64,000 nucleotides of DNA, taken from the IMG/VR virus record IMGVR_UViG_3300021962_000058, positions 1 to 64,000 of that record; one strand, given 5' to 3'. This DNA is from a virus. Of the stretch, positions 13,828 to 20,420 are shown one piece after another. The notes beneath the pieces were generated by a model. That model worked only from the letters and a program-made list of their open reading frames with translations, was not told the DNA's origin and did not search any database. Each line of letters opens with the position of its first letter. The first letter of the stretch is position 1. A program made the position numbers and the translations under genes.

Positions 13828-14031
13828 ATGAAACCCATTTCATTCACGTCTGGGCAACTGCTGGATCTGATTGCTCTTCTTGAAGAGAAAGAGGATGCTC
13901 TCTATGATGCAGAAGACAAGGGACTCTCCGCTTACTATATGCAAATGGGAGTGCAGTTTCAGCGAATGTATGATCGTCTGCAAAGTCTTCCTGGTGAAAA
14001 GCGTGTTGTCGAACTTGTAGCACAACAATGA
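13828..14031 (+). CDS. small helical protein, 67 aa
   Basis: SGQLLDLIALLEEKEDALYD then MGVQFQRMYDRLQSLPGEK: two helices, same plan as 13591. Heads an operon running to 16022. Confidence 0.6.
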   Translation: MKPISFTSGQLLDLIALLEEKEDALYDAEDKGLSAYYMQMGVQFQRMYDRLQSLPGEKRVVELVAQQ

Positions 14032-14174
14032 AAACGTCCTACTGGTTTCTGGGTGTCATTGCCATTCTGATGTGGAATGGAATGATTGCCCGACGTGATG
14101 CAGAACTGTTTCGGGCATATGATCAAATCTGTGCTCAACAACCACACAATCCACAGTGCATTTATTCCAAATGA
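14028..14174 (+). CDS. membrane-anchored peptide, 48 aa
   Basis: Hydrophobic residues 5-20, then a polar domain with two Cys (CAQQPHNPQC) that could form a disulphide if exported. ATGA overlaps on both sides. Confidence 0.55.
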   Translation: MKTSYWFLGVIAILMWNGMIARRDAELFRAYDQICAQQPHNPQCIYSK

Positions 14175-14353
14175 ACGACGAAGACATTCGACAGTTTATG
14201 AATGCTTTTGAAGATTTCACCAAACATGTAGAGGTTGAAGAGTTCAATCATTCTGCCTGGACTGCTGCCCGACAGTATACGGATCACTTCTATGAGCAAA
14301 AAGCGGCAGAGTTAGAAGTGACGGTTGATTATTATATGCAGGAGTTTCTATGA
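14171..14353 (+). CDS. hypothetical helical protein, 60 aa
   Basis: Acidic two-helix protein (DEDIRQFMNAFEDFTKHVE). Start at the ATGA overlap; 4-bp overlap with the next gene. Confidence 0.55.
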   Translation: MNDEDIRQFMNAFEDFTKHVEVEEFNHSAWTAARQYTDHFYEQKAAELEVTVDYYMQEFL

Positions 14354-14520
14354 CTGATGAAATGAAACTGATTCTTGCACTGATGCAGATTGAGAATCTG
14401 ACCAATCTGATTGAAGGAAATGAGTATCAAAAGTTTCTTTATGGACATCTCATTTCAGTGCAGGTTGAACTACAAAGACAGTTGACAAACCTAACTCATT
14501 CATCTAAAATTAAGGAGTAA
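14350..14520 (+). CDS. small helical protein, 56 aa
   Basis: MTDEMKLILALMQIENLTNL, then YQKFLYGHLISVQVELQRQL: a two-helix protein of the same general plan as 13591 and 13828. Function unknown. Confidence 0.55.
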   Translation: MTDEMKLILALMQIENLTNLIEGNEYQKFLYGHLISVQVELQRQLTNLTHSSKIKE

Positions 14521-14533
14521 TTTACCAAAAGAA

Positions 14534-14764
14534 ATGAAATCACTTTATATCGTTGACTACTGGGTGCCGTTTCCTTCTTCTGAATACGGTGGTGTAGTTT
14601 CTCTGATTGCCGAGAATGATACAGAGGCATTTGAATTGCTTTCTAATGAGGAAGGATTCGATGATCGTTATACGAATCTGATTATGCCCAATGTCGTCAA
14701 GGCACAGAAGTTTCAACTGGTAGATGATTATCAGTCTGGTATCATTGACGCATTTACGACCTGA
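14534..14764 (+). CDS. conserved cyanophage-type small protein, 76 aa
   Basis: MKSLYIVDYWVPFPSSEYGG, then a VSLIAENDTEAFELL helix and a C-terminal strand-helix. Similar layout to the 20002 protein, a common small family in cyanomyoviruses with no assigned role. Confidence 0.6.
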   Translation: MKSLYIVDYWVPFPSSEYGGVVSLIAENDTEAFELLSNEEGFDDRYTNLIMPNVVKAQKFQLVDDYQSGIIDAFTT

Positions 14765-14770
14765 TTAACT

Positions 14771-14962
14771 ATGGAAAGACTCTATCGCATTGAAGAACTG
14801 TGTACAACTGGTTGGGAACTGGTTGATGAGAAGTATGTTGATATGACAAAGGAAAGAACGAAAGAAGTTCTTGATCAACTGATTGCAGACGGTTATAATC
14901 CGAATACACTGAGAGCAGTTCCAAATCCCCAACCACAAAACTTCATTCCCAGTGACAATTGA
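14771..14962 (+). CDS. hypothetical protein, 63 aa
   Basis: MERLYRIEELCTTGWELVDE followed by a KERTKEVLDQLIADG helix and a Pro-rich tail. The pattern (strand, TGWE, helix, DGYNP) is recurrent in cyanophages. Confidence 0.6.
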   Translation: MERLYRIEELCTTGWELVDEKYVDMTKERTKEVLDQLIADGYNPNTLRAVPNPQPQNFIPSDN

Positions 14963-15233
14963 ATTTCCACACACTGCACCACAAGGTTATTCTTATGAAT
15001 TCGTTCAGTTCAAAACTCATGTTATTGCAGTGTGGATTCATAATCATTACAGGTTTGTTTACAATGGTGGTGGCATCACTCGTAGTATCTGGGGATTCTA
15101 CAACACAAAGACAAAGTGCTACCACTCTCCTATCAACGCCAAGACAGTCGGTGATCAAGTAAAGATCGAACAAACAACTCCTTACTCTGCAATGATTATC
15201 AAACGTACACCATTAGAACTTGCGTATGTATAA
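14952..15233 (+). CDS. hypothetical protein, 93 aa
   Basis: Beta-rich, Tyr-rich. GTG start with an 11-bp overlap upstream; no ATG gives a comparable N-terminus in this frame. Unknown. Confidence 0.55.
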   Translation: MTIEFPHTAPQGYSYEFVQFKTHVIAVWIHNHYRFVYNGGGITRSIWGFYNTKTKCYHSPINAKTVGDQVKIEQTTPYSAMIIKRTPLELAYV

Positions 15234-15480
15234 ACCAAGACTGAATGATTATGTCAAGTGGACAAAGGGTGTTGAGGGTTGGGTTTACTTCGTGGATCAA
15301 GAGTATATTACGATTGAGACAATGGTAGTGCCCAAAGATCCAATTAACATCGAACATTGTTCATTGCACAAGAATCATCGTCTTTTGGTTATTTGTTATC
15401 AGGAACAATGGAAAGAGTTGAATCAGATTGGGTATCGTACTGATAAGTATTCAGAGTCCATTATTCCCAAAGAGTTATGA
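15226..15480 (+). CDS. hypothetical protein, 84 aa
   Basis: MYKPRLNDYVKWTKGVEGWV, then ITIETMVVPKD: strand-turn-strand spacing like a small SH3/KOW-type barrel, but not firm. Start ATG 15226 with an 8-bp overlap; TTG 15220 is an alternative. Confidence 0.55.
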   Translation: MYKPRLNDYVKWTKGVEGWVYFVDQEYITIETMVVPKDPINIEHCSLHKNHRLLVICYQEQWKELNQIGYRTDKYSESIIPKEL

Positions 15481-15728
15481 AGCATAGGAAAACAGTATGG
15501 CGTTTATGGGCAAAGGCAATCGGTGAAAAGGCAAGTAAAGATGACAGAGAATCAGATCACATTGCTCATATACGCACTGTTATATTTCTCACTTATCTCA
15601 TTACTAACGTATTCATTGTTGCAGGCGTAATTCGACATTGGAATGACAATCAAAATGAAATACCAGGTTGTATACTACAAATTGAAGAAGGACAACAAGA
15701 AAGCGAAACAAGAAGCAATTTTCTATAA
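15477..15728 (+). CDS. single-span membrane protein, up to 83 aa
   Basis: Lys/Arg-rich N-terminus then a transmembrane helix (TVIFLTYLITNVFIVAGV, residues about 34-51). The C-terminal ~25 residues overlap the next gene in another frame by 74 bp and look random, so the ancestral end may be near residue 60. Confidence 0.55.
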   Translation: MKHRKTVWRLWAKAIGEKASKDDRESDHIAHIRTVIFLTYLITNVFIVAGVIRHWNDNQNEIPGCILQIEEGQQESETRSNFL

Positions 15729-15810
15729 CATTGAGGATGCTACATTATGGGAACAACACGTGAAGAAACAAGGTTACCTGAACTCAGAGATCGTACCACT
15801 GTTTCAATGA
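15655..15810 (+). CDS. hypothetical protein, 51 aa
   Basis: MKYQVVYYKLKKDNKKAKQE, then IFYNIEDATLWEQHVKKQG: a clean small protein (strand, basic loop, helix) in a frame different from the gene it overlaps by 74 bp. It ends in an ATGA overlap with the next gene. Confidence 0.6.
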   Translation: MKYQVVYYKLKKDNKKAKQEAIFYNIEDATLWEQHVKKQGYLNSEIVPLFQ

Positions 15811-16022
15811 AGAATAGAGTTATCTACTATCCTTCATTAATCCTAATCAGTATTGTATCGTTTGCGTTAGGATCAAATGTATACAGAGAGTCAATCATTA
15901 ATGATACTTTGAAACTGTGTAATCAAAAGCAATTAGAGTGTAAGTTCAAGTATGATATGGTGATGTATCAAGAGACAGGTAAAGTACCTTATACTCAACC
16001 TACTAAAGATAAAACCAAATAA
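15807..16022 (+). CDS. single-span membrane protein, 71 aa
   Basis: N-terminal hydrophobic segment (VIYYPSLILISIVSFALG, residues 5-22), then a polar tail with two Cys (CNQKQLEC). Start at the ATGA overlap. Its last 20 bp overlap the convergent endonuclease gene. Confidence 0.6.
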   Translation: MKNRVIYYPSLILISIVSFALGSNVYRESIINDTLKLCNQKQLECKFKYDMVMYQETGKVPYTQPTKDKTK

Positions 16023-16812
16023 AACCTTTCCAGGTATAGCGACCTTTACTTTTTAATGCTTTTGTAAGACCAGTTCCTCTACTATTACCACCAACTTTTC
16101 TAATAGCATCAGCAATACTCTCAAAGTGATATTCTTCCCAAGTTACTTTATTGATAGCTTTAACTGCTTTTTTCTTACTTTTAGTTTCAAGTAATTTCCA
16201 TCTGTAACCATAACACTTATATCCCTTACGAGCAGATAAAAGGATATTGCTATTTTTATTACGGTCACCAGCAACTTCTTCTGCTGCATCACGAGCATTA
16301 TCCCATTCTCTGATTTCACCAGTTTCTATATTCAGTCCTTGTATCTTTATACCACAGTGCTTACCGTTACCTCTATTTTCATCTGTTAAGAATCCCCATG
16401 GTTGATATTTCGCTTTTTCGGTTAAAGTAGTTTTTATATTATTAACCTCTTCATCTGTTCTTTCTCTATTAGATGCTATTTCACTTAATTTTTGTTTTGT
16501 TTCATTACTGAATACTGGACGACTTCCACCGCTTGTTGCATTATAACCTTCTGCACTTTCAAAGGTATTGTATTTTTCTATCCAGTATTGTTCTTTTTCA
16601 TCTAATAAACTTTCATCACATTCATCTATTTCTTTAATCATGAAGTTGTGATTACCATACTTACGCATAGCACGATGTAATGGTTTATCACTCATTCTTA
16701 ATGCTTCTTGTATGTGTTGTTGCCACCTTTTATTCATACCTTGGGTGGTCTGTCCAACATATTTGTGTCCGTTCTGTTTATTGACGATGAGATAGATGAT
16801 TCCTTGGGACAT
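16003..16812 (-). CDS. GIY-YIG homing endonuclease with NUMOD-type modules, 269 aa
   Basis: A canonical core: GIIYLIV (residues 4-10), KYVGQT (17-22), catalytic-type Arg 29 in KRW, and EKEQYWIEKYNT with the metal-binding Glu. The C-terminal part has repeated DNA-binding modules (GEIREWDNARDAAEEVAG; YHFESIADAIRKVGG) like NUMOD1/IENR1. It is the only minus-strand gene, convergent with the preceding operon and next to the repeat-rich 17-kb segment, so probably a recent insertion. Confidence 0.85.
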   Translation of the reverse strand: MSQGIIYLIVNKQNGHKYVGQTTQGMNKRWQQHIQEALRMSDKPLHRAMRKYGNHNFMIKEIDECDESLLDEKEQYWIEKYNTFESAEGYNATSGGSRPVFSNETKQKLSEIASNRERTDEEVNNIKTTLTEKAKYQPWGFLTDENRGNGKHCGIKIQGLNIETGEIREWDNARDAAEEVAGDRNKNSNILLSARKGYKCYGYRWKLLETKSKKKAVKAINKVTWEEYHFESIADAIRKVGGNSRGTGLTKALKSKGRYTWKGFIWFYL

Positions 16813-16903
16813 TTATATTTTAGATAACACTTTTAATATTTTATATATTCTTTATGTTATTTTATATTATTATTTTGGTTAATTTGTGATTAAATATTTT
16901 GTA

Positions 16904-16955
16904 ATTCTCAATAAGGTTTTGTAATTGATAATAAATAACAGGTTTTATTGAGAAT
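16904..16955. repeat. Inverted repeat of ATTCTCAATAA
   Basis: ATTCTCAATAA (16904-16914) and its exact complement (16945-16955), 30 bp apart, in a very A+T-rich gap (16813-17060) that otherwise shows no gene. The same 11-mer forms another inverted repeat at 17617-17646. Confidence 0.7.
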
Positions 16956-17060
16956 AATAAGAAAATGCTGAGTCTTGTTGCAGCCTTTGCCAGCGTAGCA
17001 TAAGACACGCAGTTTGTCAAGTCCACCGCCCGCGAAAATGCCACGAGACCCACACAAAAA

Positions 17061-17345
17061 CTCGACGAGATCCATACTAGACTTATGAGATCTCGACGAG
17101 ACCTTATGTTACGAGATGCACATAATTCTCGACGAGAGTACATATATATTGGTATGATTCTCGACGAGACACACATCTAGACTAGATTGTATCTTGTCGA
17201 GTTTTATGGTATAATACGAAAGCGTTCACACAATCTCGACGAGCTTATGTACGACGATTACGATCTCGACTATACGTATAGTAACGATTATGTAGATCTC
17301 GACGAGGACACATACCACGAGTATGGTATAACGGATCTCGACGAG
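17061..17345. repeat. Iteron-like array of CTCGACGAG
   Basis: Seven exact copies (17061, 17092, 17128, 17160, 17235, 17298, 17337) and two variants (17193 CTTGTCGAG, 17265 CTCGACTAT). Start-to-start spacing is 31, 36, 32, 33, 42, 30, 33, 39 bp. Each site is an odd palindrome, CTCG-A-CGAG, usually preceded by AT or GAT. The array runs from non-coding DNA through a -10 box into the 17247 gene, where copies read Leu-Asp-Glu. It resembles replication iterons or a multi-site operator; no function is shown. Confidence 0.75.
17210..17215 (+). promoter_or_regulatory. -10 box of a cassette-type promoter
   Basis: TATAAT followed by ACGAAAGCGTTCACACAA, like the other cassette leaders. No TGGCACA lies upstream; CTCGACGAG copies occupy that region instead. 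Confidence 0.55.
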
Positions 17346-17402
17346 GATTATGCACGAGATACACAAGATTATAACGATCTTGCGTATCGTCATTATGCAT
17401 GA
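17247..17402 (+). CDS. highly acidic Tyr/Asp protein, 51 aa
   Basis: MYDDYDLDYTYSNDYVDLDE and further DLDED units: about half the residues are Asp, Tyr or Glu. The CTCGACGAG repeats encode its LDE steps. Possible DNA mimic or simply a repeat-derived ORF. Start chosen because it follows the -10 box and leader. Confidence 0.5.
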   Translation: MYDDYDLDYTYSNDYVDLDEDTYHEYGITDLDEDYARDTQDYNDLAYRHYA

Positions 17403-17408
17403 TATAAT
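17403..17408 (+). promoter_or_regulatory. -10 box
   Basis: TATAAT right at the stop codon of the previous gene, 30 bp before ATG 17433. No upstream palindrome seen. Confidence 0.4.
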
Positions 17409-17432
17409 CTAGACACATCGCACTAGACACGT

Positions 17433-17585
17433 ATGTTAGCACAGAAGCGCCTAGTCACAGTCACACTCGACATCATGTGTTATGATGACCTGGATCTAGA
17501 CAATATTAACTGGCGAGATGTATTAGATCTCGAACCCAATGAGGATGTCCATTGTAAGATCCAGGAGCACGATATCGATTGGTAG
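17433..17585 (+). CDS. acidic small protein, 50 aa
   Basis: MLAQKRLVTVTLDI then CYDDLDLDNINWRD and DLEPNEDVHC. The acidic part resembles the 17247 protein (YDDxDLD), so they may be related. An internal ATG (17475) is an alternative start. Confidence 0.5.
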   Translation: MLAQKRLVTVTLDIMCYDDLDLDNINWRDVLDLEPNEDVHCKIQEHDIDW

Positions 17586-17609
17586 TGTGCCAGTTTAAAT
17601 ATTGGCACA
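17586..17609. repeat. Orphan TGTGCCA-N10-TGGCACA palindrome
   Basis: Perfect copy of the cassette palindrome directly after the 17433 gene, but with no clear -10 box 36-38 bp downstream; the ATTCTCAATAAG hairpin lies there instead. Confidence 0.65.
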
Positions 17610-17616
17610 GTACTTC

Positions 17617-17646
17617 ATTCTCAATAAGCAACCCCTTATTGAGAAT
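17617..17646. repeat. Hairpin ATTCTCAATAAG
   Basis: Perfect 12-bp arms (17617-17628 and 17635-17646) with a 6-base loop. It carries the same 11-mer as the inverted repeat at 16904-16955, so the two bracket the CTCGACGAG segment. Confidence 0.7.
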
Positions 17647-17663
17647 TCTAATATTTCATAATA

Positions 17664-17794
17664 TTTCAAGGCAGGGGGAGTGGCGATGTATTTTCGTCGG
17701 CAGGGATACCCTTCCCCTCATTGAATTTCTTATAAGATAGCAGGCGGCCGACCCCAATTGCAAGGGGTCTTGTGCCAGTTCTTCTAGTGGCACA
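17664..17794. repeat. Duplicated non-coding element, copy A
   Basis: Collinear with 22756-22885: TTTCAAGGC, a G(G/A)CGA...TCGTC stem with TTTTCGTC, CAGGG-TACCC, a TATAAG, then a TGTGCCA-N10-TGGCACA palindrome at nearly the same offset (107 versus 106). No open reading frame of note. May encode a structured RNA. Confidence 0.6.
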
Positions 17795-17830
17795 ATGTTG
17801 CCCCAAAGCACCCTGATCGGGGTTTATGTT
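17771..17830 (+). promoter_or_regulatory. Cassette promoter 7: perfect palindrome plus -10
   Basis: Perfect TGTGCCA-N10-TGGCACA (17771-17794), CCCC/GGGG hairpin, TATGTT at 17825 (37 bp). Leader TTCGTTCAACACAAAACC; ATG at 17855. Confidence 0.65.
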
Positions 17831-17854
17831 GGTTTCGTTCAACACAAAACCCCG

Positions 17855-18058
17855 ATGATTTTCATCACTTACCCCGATCACGGTTGTGTATACACTCTGT
17901 CGCAGGAAGATGGGGATGAGTTGTATTATGCTCCAATCTACCAGAACGGTAGTATTAATCTAGAAGAATTTGCACCCGTTGATTTAGATTCAGCAGACAT
18001 GGATCAGATGGAATTGTTTGACATTCGTAACCGCCTGGTGGAGATGTGCCAGATCTAG
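17855..18058 (+). CDS. acidic hypothetical protein, 67 aa
   Basis: MIFITYPDHGCVYTLSQEDG, then a strongly acidic C-terminal half. The start follows the -10 box and leader; an upstream ATG (17795) would place the promoter inside the gene. Confidence 0.6.
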   Translation: MIFITYPDHGCVYTLSQEDGDELYYAPIYQNGSINLEEFAPVDLDSADMDQMELFDIRNRLVEMCQI

Positions 18059-18104
18059 AAGTGGCACACGGGCACTTTACAAGTGCCCTCATCCGTTCTA
18101 CATT
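18045..18104 (+). promoter_or_regulatory. Cassette promoter 8: perfect palindrome plus -10
   Basis: TGTGCCA-N10-TGGCACA (18045-18068), hairpin GGGCACTT-tac-AAGTGCCC, TACATT at 18099 (37 bp). Leader ACATTCGTTC; ATG at 18130. Confidence 0.65.
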
Positions 18105-18129
18105 ACATTCGTTCCTGAGGGATTCACCA

Positions 18130-18258
18130 ATGTTTGATGAGATGTGGCAGGAGATTCAAGATGCTCCTGGTGAGATCTTTGACATTCCCGAACTTCGTGA
18201 TCTGGATGATGACAAGTTCGATTACAATGAGTACATTCTCTCCAACATTGATTACTGA
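18130..18258 (+). CDS. acidic hypothetical protein, 42 aa
   Basis: MFDEMWQEIQDAPGEIFDIP, then DLDDDKFDYNEY: very acidic. Two bases before the next start. Unknown. Confidence 0.55.
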   Translation: MFDEMWQEIQDAPGEIFDIPELRDLDDDKFDYNEYILSNIDY

Positions 18259-18259
18259 A

Positions 18260-18409
18260 ATGACCACCACTTCGTTGACATTTGAAGAACTGGATGCCAT
18301 TCTGGCATTGATTGAGTTTCACGATGATTGGGATGAAGTGAGTGAGATCGTGGGGGCAGATGTTCCTGCCCTCTATGAGAAACTGTCCGAAATGCGTGAT
18401 GAGGTCTGA
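18260..18409 (+). CDS. small helical protein of the VPALYxKL family, 49 aa
   Basis: LTFEELDAILALIEFHDDW, then ADVPALYEKLSEMRDEV, clearly related to the 13591 protein. One-base overlap with the next gene. Confidence 0.6.
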   Translation: MTTTSLTFEELDAILALIEFHDDWDEVSEIVGADVPALYEKLSEMRDEV

Positions 18410-18678
18410 TGTACCGCACACTTTCTGAACTTCGTGACTCTATCAATTCAATGATTGAGAGTCAAGGTGAGAACGCTCCCTGTGCTGCATTTGTATTCAC
18501 CAAAGAAGATGTGTTTGAGTATGATGTAGATGACAATGAGGACAAGTATTTTCCTACTGTCTTCACAGAAGATGTGCTCTGTGATGTAGGTGGATCATCT
18601 TACATTTACGAACAGGTAGGTGAGATGATTGATGATGCAATCCGCCTTCGTAAGAAACTCCCACTCTACGCTAACTGA
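18409..18678 (+). CDS. acidic hypothetical protein, 89 aa
   Basis: Helix, then FTKEDVFEYDVDDNEDKYF and a C-terminal helix. Coupled on both sides by TGATG overlaps. Unknown. Confidence 0.55.
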   Translation: MYRTLSELRDSINSMIESQGENAPCAAFVFTKEDVFEYDVDDNEDKYFPTVFTEDVLCDVGGSSYIYEQVGEMIDDAIRLRKKLPLYAN

Positions 18679-18866
18679 TGATGAACCGCACTGAACTCCA
18701 GGATCAACTCATTCAGCAGATGTTGGATGACATGGATCTCAAAACAATGACCCAACTTTGTTATGATTATCTGGATGAGGGTTATGCAAAGTATTCTGAT
18801 GAAGAATTGACCGAAGAGGTTAATCAATACTATCCTGAACTGCTGGATGGTGTGACAGTCGACTAA
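18678..18866 (+). CDS. acidic helical protein, 62 aa
   Basis: ELQDQLIQQMLDDMDLKTMT, then a YSDEELTEEVNQYYPEL helix. Start 18678 or 18681. Its last codons contain the left half-site of the next palindrome. Confidence 0.55.
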   Translation: MMNRTELQDQLIQQMLDDMDLKTMTQLCYDYLDEGYAKYSDEELTEEVNQYYPELLDGVTVD

Positions 18867-18910
18867 GTGGCACAAGGGGGGTTGCAATGCCCCCTGATCT
18901 GGTCCATACT
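18851..18910 (+). promoter_or_regulatory. Cassette promoter 9: palindrome plus -10
   Basis: TGTGACA-N10-TGGCACA (18851-18874), GGGGG/CCCCC hairpin, CATACT at 18905 (37 bp). ATG at 18936. Confidence 0.65.
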
Positions 18911-18935
18911 ACTCAAGTCAACGCAACCGACCCCA

Positions 18936-19283
18936 ATGCGTAAGATCGAACAGCAAATGAACGCCGCCATTCGTGACTCCCGCGATTGGAAGTCTGGCAA
19001 CACTGAAGTTACTTTTGACTCTGAAACCAATGAGTCGAAAGTGTTCCTGCATGGCAACCACATTGCTACCATCGGTGATGACTTCGTGCAAATCTTTGAT
19101 GGTGGTTGGCAGTCTAACACCACCAAATCCCGCCTGAACGCTATTCTTCAAGATCACGGAATCAAGGGCGAATGTGTATTCCAGCGCAACTGGAATTGGT
19201 TCGTTCATAAGTTCATCGGGCAGGCAGGAACTTCTCCTGTGTTCAACGAACTCGAGTTCACCAACGGATTCGTGTTCGCCTGA
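18936..19283 (+). CDS. conserved phage protein, 115 aa
   Basis: MRKIEQQMNAAIRDSRDWKS, then VFLHGNHIATIGDD, DGGWQSNTTKSRLNAIL and HGIKGECVFQRNWNWFV. I recognise this as a hypothetical family found in many phages of cyanobacteria and proteobacteria. No known activity. Confidence 0.75.
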   Translation: MRKIEQQMNAAIRDSRDWKSGNTEVTFDSETNESKVFLHGNHIATIGDDFVQIFDGGWQSNTTKSRLNAILQDHGIKGECVFQRNWNWFVHKFIGQAGTSPVFNELEFTNGFVFA

Positions 19284-19330
19284 CGAACTGGCACATCGGG
19301 TGCCCACACGGCACCCTCACCCCCTATACT
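19272..19330 (+). promoter_or_regulatory. Cassette promoter 10: half-site plus -10
   Basis: Right half TGGCACA at 19289 with a poor left half (GTGTTCG), GGGTGCC/GGCACCC hairpin, TATACT at 19325 (36 bp). Leader ACATTCGTTCACACAAAACACC; ATG at 19354. Confidence 0.6.
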
Positions 19331-19353
19331 ACATTCGTTCACACAAAACACCA

Positions 19354-19920
19354 ATGGAAACCTTCCTCGAGACTTCCTTCCAGAACGTTCGTTCTTCCAA
19401 GCGTACTGATGAGTTTCATAAAGTTCTGCTGGATGAGATTCTGAACGCAAATCCTTCGTGGGCAGAGTATGATTGGAAGTTTGAGTATCAACTTCCCGTA
19501 GATGGTTTTGGTGGTACATTTGACATTGACATTGCTGGGTTTAGTAATGGTGAACTTAAGGTTGCTATTCTTGGCAAAGCACTCAACAGCAACATTAACA
19601 AAAACATCAAAAACTACGCTAACACTAGTGTAGGTGAAGCAGCACGTTTGATGTTCGCTCCTGACATTGAGATGGAAAAAGTGCTGTTCGTGAGTGTTCT
19701 TCCCCGTGTGGCACCACGTTTCAACAAAGCGGGTGAAGTTCAGGGTTTCGATGATGTCGTGAGTGCCAAAGAGCGTACCAAGATTAACCACGTTCTGCAA
19801 GCACAATACGATGGTATTGTTGAGGCAATCGACCTGTACTTTGACATTGAAGGTGTAAAGACTCTGCAAGAGTTCAACACCATTAGCATCAACAATCTGG
19901 ACACTCTGACTCTGGTGTGA
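19354..19920 (+). CDS. conserved hypothetical, possibly nuclease-fold, 188 aa
   Basis: METFLETSFQNVRSSKRTDE, FGGTFDIDIAGFSNGELKV, LGKALNSNINKN. An Asp followed by E-L-K in strand-like context hints at a PD-(D/E)XK fold, but the motif is loose. Monocistronic under a cassette promoter. Long minus-strand ORFs across it are shadows. Confidence 0.6.
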   Translation: METFLETSFQNVRSSKRTDEFHKVLLDEILNANPSWAEYDWKFEYQLPVDGFGGTFDIDIAGFSNGELKVAILGKALNSNINKNIKNYANTSVGEAARLMFAPDIEMEKVLFVSVLPRVAPRFNKAGEVQGFDDVVSAKERTKINHVLQAQYDGIVEAIDLYFDIEGVKTLQEFNTISINNLDTLTLV

Positions 19921-19975
19921 CAGTCTGACAAGTGGAACACGGGGGGTTGAGTTCCCCCCTTCTTCGTGCCATACT
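19916..19975 (+). promoter_or_regulatory. Cassette promoter 11: palindrome plus -10
   Basis: TGTGACA-N10-TGGAACA (19916-19939), GGGGGG/CCCCCC hairpin, CATACT at 19970 (37 bp). Leader ACGTTCATCAGCAAACAACC; ATG at 20002. Confidence 0.65.
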
Positions 19976-20001
19976 ACGTTCATCAGCAAACAACCCGACC
20001 A

Positions 20002-20250
20002 ATGCAACTCTACATCCTCAAAGAAGTTCTTTACGATTACACTGACGGAATGGCAGTTATCGCTGCTGAATCTATGCCTCAGTGTGAACAGATCTTTATG
20101 GAAGAGTTTGGGTATTTCACTGATCGTAATGGTGAACGGGTGAAGGATGAAAAGGTACAAAAAGAGTTCAACAATGCTAAGGTTACTATCATCGAAAGCG
20201 TAGGACTTGATGAGGCAGGTATTGTAGAATACGTTTACGGTGGGGGTTGA
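20002..20250 (+). CDS. conserved cyanophage-type small protein, 82 aa
   Basis: MQLYILKEVLYDYTDGMAVI, AAESMPQCEQIFMEEFG, then VTIIESVGLDEAGIVEYVYG: same strand-helix-strand plan as the 14534 protein. Heads a six-gene run to 21223. Confidence 0.6.
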   Translation: MQLYILKEVLYDYTDGMAVIAAESMPQCEQIFMEEFGYFTDRNGERVKDEKVQKEFNNAKVTIIESVGLDEAGIVEYVYGGG

Positions 20251-20252
20251 TA

Positions 20253-20420
20253 ATGACACCATCTACCCGTGCAATCGTAACCACAAGAATGGCAACTCAC
20301 ACACAGAATACGCCAGTCAATTCTGAAGCATTTCGTGCTAATGAAACTGATACGATTGGACTGGTAGTTGTTCTCAGTGGTCTTGCTGTTATTTGTCTCT
20401 TCTCTGCTCTGATTGACTGA
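20253..20420 (+). CDS. single-span membrane protein, 55 aa
   Basis: Thr/Asn-rich N-terminal 34 residues, then a transmembrane helix (IGLVVVLSGLAVICLFSALI) reaching the C-terminus. One-base overlap with the next gene. Confidence 0.6.
   Translation: MTPSTRAIVTTRMATHTQNTPVNSEAFRANETDTIGLVVVLSGLAVICLFSALID

Noticed and set aside
16862-17176. 104-residue minus-strand ORF across the repeat segment
   Set aside because: Covers the ATTCTCAATAA inverted repeat and four CTCGACGAG copies; composition is unlike a protein and no start signal is present.
17061-17345. CRISPR array
   Set aside because: The repeated unit is only 9 bp, spacings vary from 30 to 42 bp, copies run into coding sequence and there are no cas genes.
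19339-20262. 307-residue ORF on the minus strand
   Set aside because: Shadow of the 19354 and 20002 genes; spans a conserved cassette promoter and looks like random translation.
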